A stretch of DNA of 64,000 bases, taken from Plectrocnemia conspersa. Lineage: Eukaryota > Arthropoda > Insecta > Trichoptera > Polycentropodidae. The notes beneath the pieces were generated by a model, which did not search any database, was not told the DNA's origin, and saw only the letters and a list, made by a program, of their open reading frames with translations. This document shows, piece after piece, positions 60,717-64,000 of this stretch. Both the position numbers and the translations under genes were made by a program. Numbering within the stretch: the stretch's first letter is position 1; every line of letters starts with the position of its first letter. The stretch spans positions 478,870 to 542,869 of the forward strand of contig VTFK01000219.1 of the NCBI GenBank assembly GCA_009617715.1, in the 5' to 3' direction.

Positions 60717-61711
60717 ACTACACTCTCTGGAAGTCCGGACGGTGGGCGTGAATGACGTACGCACGGCGGCTGTTGTCATGTACAGCTGGCATATTTGCGC
60801 GCGACCCAAAAATGTGCCAAGTAATCGCAATTTTTAAATTGTTATATTATTAAAATTACGCTACTGATAATTATAAAAGTTTGTGTGGACACTCACCAAT
60901 ATAATATCAGTGGAAACTTTTCGGTCGTAAATATTCAATTTACGCAAAATCTTTGTTTGCTTTTGCAAAATGCCATAAGGCATAAAAATGATACTTCAGA
61001 ATACAAACACCACATCTGTGACTGTCCTAGAATTTGTCGCCATCGATTCTAAATAAGAATTCGTTATGGTGTGACATTTATATACACCGATCTAGGAAAA
61101 TACATAAGGATTTTCGAAACGATTTTTTTAACAAAATCAAGTACCACTAATTATTTTTTAATTATTCAATTTTATATGAAAAAAAATATTATATCTGTTA
61201 GAAGAATATACTATTAAAAATATAATTAATCCCTTTTGGTGCCCTAAAATATTCAAAGATGTCAGTAATAGTGTTTAAGTCCATGATAAGCATGTGGTAT
61301 TATAACTTGACCACGTGACCACGATGCAGCGCTCGTCATGCGTGTTAACCATAGGACGCCTACGCGCATACTGAAATTAAACTGAGTTACTCGTTCTATC
61401 CAAGTTTGCGAAAAACCATATCATTATCTCTCTCACTCTCGTAACTTAACACGCGAGAGAGCGAAAGGGGAAGTATCTCATCGCTCGCGCTCGAAAGAGC
61501 ATTTCCGACTTCGGACCCTTTGACTCCGGTCCTTTTGCCAACAATATTCGGAAGCTGGCGAAGTCGACTGAATTATCACTTTACCTTCCGTTCTCGGTAA
61601 CCTCGGATAACTTCCGAGAAATCTTAGAGCGGGTAGAACCGAACTCGACCGAAGTAACCCACTATATTCTCCGTCCTTGGCCAACCTTGGCCAACTTCCA
61701 GAGAGTGTAGT
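60717..61711 (+). mobile_element. Inverted-repeat element Y, copy 2 (both ends present)
   Basis: A ~995-bp element whose two ends, read inward, share ACTACACTCTCTGGAAGT. Weaker similarity (AATGC plus four variable bases) extends about 10 bp further out on both sides, so the exact border and target duplication are unsure. G+C-rich subterminal zones carry variants of CGACTTCGG/CCGAAGTCG on both sides of an A/T-rich core. Near 61430-61470 a CTCTCTCACTCTC run faces CGAGAGAGCG. The 68-codon minus frame at 61478-61684 is incidental. No transposase. The CACTA-like terminus hints at the CACTA superfamily, but the expected 3-bp duplication was not found. Confidence 0.8.
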
Positions 61712-62084
61712 GTATGCATTATATATTTAATAAAGACGAACGGAGTCCAGCTAAAATTAAACGCGGCATTATGAGTATTTTATTTACTTATTATTTAAAA
61801 CATCTGCAATTTTTATAGCGAATCCTTATATCATAGTAATAGAAGCATATTGTCATTATAAATTTATTTTATACATATTTACTGCTATTGATGTAGTAAA
61901 ACATATTGAAACACTGAATAATAAAGTGTGTCTAATTATTAAAATTGATATTTGTCTTTTTAAACTAGTCCAATTGCAAAACCAGCGCTTTCCCAGTTAT
62001 TTTATAATTAAAAAACGTCCAATTTACGGTCGTCAAACTTTTTTATATCAATATTTCCGTTCGAGTCGTTTTTAATTTTTAATA
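61712..62084. other. AT-rich spacer
   Basis: No feature recognised. Confidence 0.6.
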
Positions 62085-62395
62085 AGCGGTCTCAGCCCTT
62101 CTGGGCCGGCGTCCCAAAGGAACCGGCGCTTTTCATTACTGAAAATGTACCCGAGTAAAAAGCACACGTACATACGTGCGTATTTATATGTATATATATG
62201 TGTGAGTATATACACGCCCAGCTTTTAATTATTACATACTTATGCTCGGTTCTGACAAGCGAACTTTGCGAAAAACAAACAATTCCCAACGTCAAACAGA
62301 ACCGCGCCGATGCAACCGACTCATTAAACATAATTTTAGTACCTGTATTGTTATTTACGGGCGCGCTGTGTGTGGCACGCAATATTTAATTAATT
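62085..62395. other. Unique island, no gene seen
   Basis: Lower-A/T island with opposite-strand frames (62092-62382 minus, 62198-62389 plus) lacking family motifs. Confidence 0.35.
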
Positions 62396-62824
62396 GAAAT
62401 ATCACAGAAATTTAAAAAAATATGAAACTAGTAAATTGTTCGTTTTTACCTGACACTTTTCATATAAAACAACAATACACGTTGCATATTTAACATCATA
62501 CAAATTATTGTGTTGTTATTTTAATTACCTTTTCTCAAATTTATGTTTTTAACATTTAAAAACTAAATATGGTAGACTTTAAAATTTAAGTCTTTACCAT
62601 GACAATGCGCAATATTTGTATATTGTTAAGAATAAAATTAGACTAGGATGTTATCAATTAACTAACATTTTTTAAAGATCTTGATCATGCTATTACACAA
62701 AAAATTCTTAACTGGATTCATTTTTTAAGCGGAAGCATCCAAAATTATACAGAGGTGAAATAAATAAAGTTGCAAAATGGCAAGACACTATTTAAGCACA
62801 ATATGGAAAATATATATCAATATC
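62396..62824. other. AT-rich stretch with a 32-bp hairpin
   Basis: At 62569-62600 the sequence folds on itself (ATGGTA...TACCAT outer stem, GACTT...AAGTC inner stem). No other feature. Confidence 0.5.
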
Positions 62825-62826
62825 TA

Positions 62827-63239
62827 CAGTCCGTCCAAGATATGAACGCTCATCGTCACAGAATTGGTGAGAAAAAAATAATAGGGTGACCATGTGAAAT
62901 TACAAGTGCAATTAATTTTTACTTTTTTAATTTATTTTTTTGAAGAAAGTGTAAAATATCACTTTCTTACTTATGTTGTTTATTTATAAACATATTTAAC
63001 TCAAAAACATGATAGCAATTCTGGAATCACTTTTCAGATTGAATATTTATTTATTATAATATTTTTAAAAATACCAATTGAATATTACAGGAATTGTTTA
63101 ATTGATTACAAAATTACACAACATGACAATAATTTATAATAAAAATATAACACATTAAAATTTTTAATTAAATTTAAATTTAATGGTCACCCTTATTTCC
63201 AACACAACGATGATGAGCGCTAACATCTTGAATGGACTA
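62827..63239. mobile_element. TA-flanked MITE with ~65-bp inverted repeats
   Basis: A 413-bp element bordered by TA (62825-62826, 63240-63241). Left end: CAGTCCGTCCAAGATATGAA then CGCTCATCGTC ... GGGTGACCAT. Right end read inward: TAGTCCATTCAAGATGTTAG then CGCTCATCATC ... GGGTGACCAT. The arms align over about 65 bp with a few small gaps. The core is A/T-rich and includes the perfect stem AAGAAAGTG/CACTTTCTT near 62944-62969. TA duplication and structure fit a non-autonomous Tc1/mariner-type element. Confidence 0.82.
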
Positions 63240-63241
63240 TA

Positions 63242-63709
63242 GGTAAATAGGCGAAAAATAATTTATACTACAATATCACTATTTTCCCCATTATTCCCAC
63301 ATTTCCTTTCTCTATCTACCTTATTTTGTATATGGCAATAATAAGTAATTATAATAGTCGCTCATTGAGACATATGTATATGTTAGTTTTTTTTATATTT
63401 TGGCGGTTTGAAGATCCAAACATTTTTTAAATAAAAAATTGTCACTGGAAGCAATGTGTGTAATTTCACCATCAGAAAATAATGTGTACGACAATGTTTT
63501 GTTGAAAAGAATTAGAGATAAATCTAAAACTTTACACTTAGAACAAAAGTATTGTTCAAGTTTCAACTCAAGTTTAAGAAACAACTCGAGCTTTCCAACA
63601 AAAATATGACTCATTTAGTGGTTAGTTTAACGATTTTTTTATAAAAATAATCGCTTGTTTTAGTAGAAACTCAAATTTAATTTCAGTAAACATTGACTAT
63701 AAACCTCAC
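63242..63709. other. AT-rich non-coding stretch
   Basis: The minus-strand frames at 63393-63875 are A/T-driven and unrecognised. Confidence 0.55.
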
Positions 63710-64000
63710 TAATATTGACGAATTTAATAAAATAAAAGCGGATTTCACGGTTAACCGAGGACGTGCAATAAAAGGTTTCCGCGCGCGGTAACGAAACTTT
63801 CGAGCTTAACACCGTTACACGAAATTTAATGTCGGTCCAGTTGTGGAACGAGCTTTTAACTTTTTTTTTACGCACAAAGCAATATAAATAGGGTTCAACT
63901 TTTAACGCGTCGCCGTACCCTCAGCACGCAAAAAAAAAATAAAGAGAAAGAAGCGTAGACAAAGTAAAAGGAAGGGGGGCGTTAAGATCGTTTATTTACG
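63710..64000 (+). promoter_or_regulatory. Unique island with TATA-like box at the window edge
   Basis: CpG-containing sequence with TATAAATAGG at 63883-63892 and an initiator-like TCAGCA about 38 bp further on (63921-63926). A promoter firing to the right, past the end of the window, is possible, but the spacing is longer than typical. Confidence 0.25.

Overview
This window is eukaryotic, A+T-rich (by eye about two thirds A+T or more), essentially gene-free DNA, most probably from an insect. The insect call rests on its transposon content: several mariner/Tc1-type relics (one resembling the DD41D 'rosa' group), a Tigger/pogo relic, a ZMYM-like hAT element with MITE satellites, and non-LTR (LINE) reverse-transcriptase scraps. 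No host protein-coding exon, rRNA, functional tRNA, CRISPR array or operon-like arrangement can be supported. The only open reading frame above 130 residues (49426-50097) is the C-terminal part of a degenerate hAT transposase.

Layout. 1-10400: AT-rich DNA with islands of higher G+C, plus two copies of a ~125-bp dispersed repeat (2045, 4553). 10400-14000: a repeat cluster with two tRNA-like SINE heads, two copies of repeat family 'X', and two hAT-type MITEs in opposite orientation, each with a perfect 8-bp target duplication. 17.3-18.3 kb: copy 1 of a ~1-kb inverted-repeat element 'Y' (copy 2 at 60.7-61.7 kb). 20.4 and 38.8 kb: two copies of repeat 'Z'. 25870-26038: a long AT microsatellite. 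27.7-28.3 kb: a diverged repeat pair 'W'. 30.9-32.5 kb: a mariner relic followed directly by a Tigger/pogo relic. 33.9-35.3 kb: a LINE reverse-transcriptase relic bracketed by hAT-like inverted repeats. 36.6-37.7 kb: a second mariner type on the minus strand. 38.1-38.7 kb: a near-identical 314-bp tandem duplication. 44.8 kb: a LINE fragment and the third X copy. 47.6-48.1 kb: a foldback-like element whose arms are arrays of ~15-bp GC-rich units, with 10-bp target duplications. 48.3-50.3 kb: a full-length but dead hAT element. 52.9-53.5 and 55.35-56.2 kb: two more mariner relics. 57.65-58.02 kb: a LINE C-terminal relic. 62.8-63.2 kb: a TA-flanked MITE with long inverted repeats.

Between the mobile elements lie about twenty-five islands of 200-700 bp with more G+C, fewer homopolymers and no detectable repeats. 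This alternation of transposon debris with compact unique islands is what a large intergenic or intronic regulatory landscape would look like. Several islands hold recognisable transcription-factor words (PBX-like, TTTATGG, POU octamer, GCCAT, GAGAG), but function is inferred, not shown.

The most unusual items are the foldback element at 47.6 kb, the Y elements that carry GAGAG-type motif clusters, the shared loss of a catalytic aspartate codon in two mariner copies, and the inverted MITE pair. I found no convincing undescribed multi-gene system.
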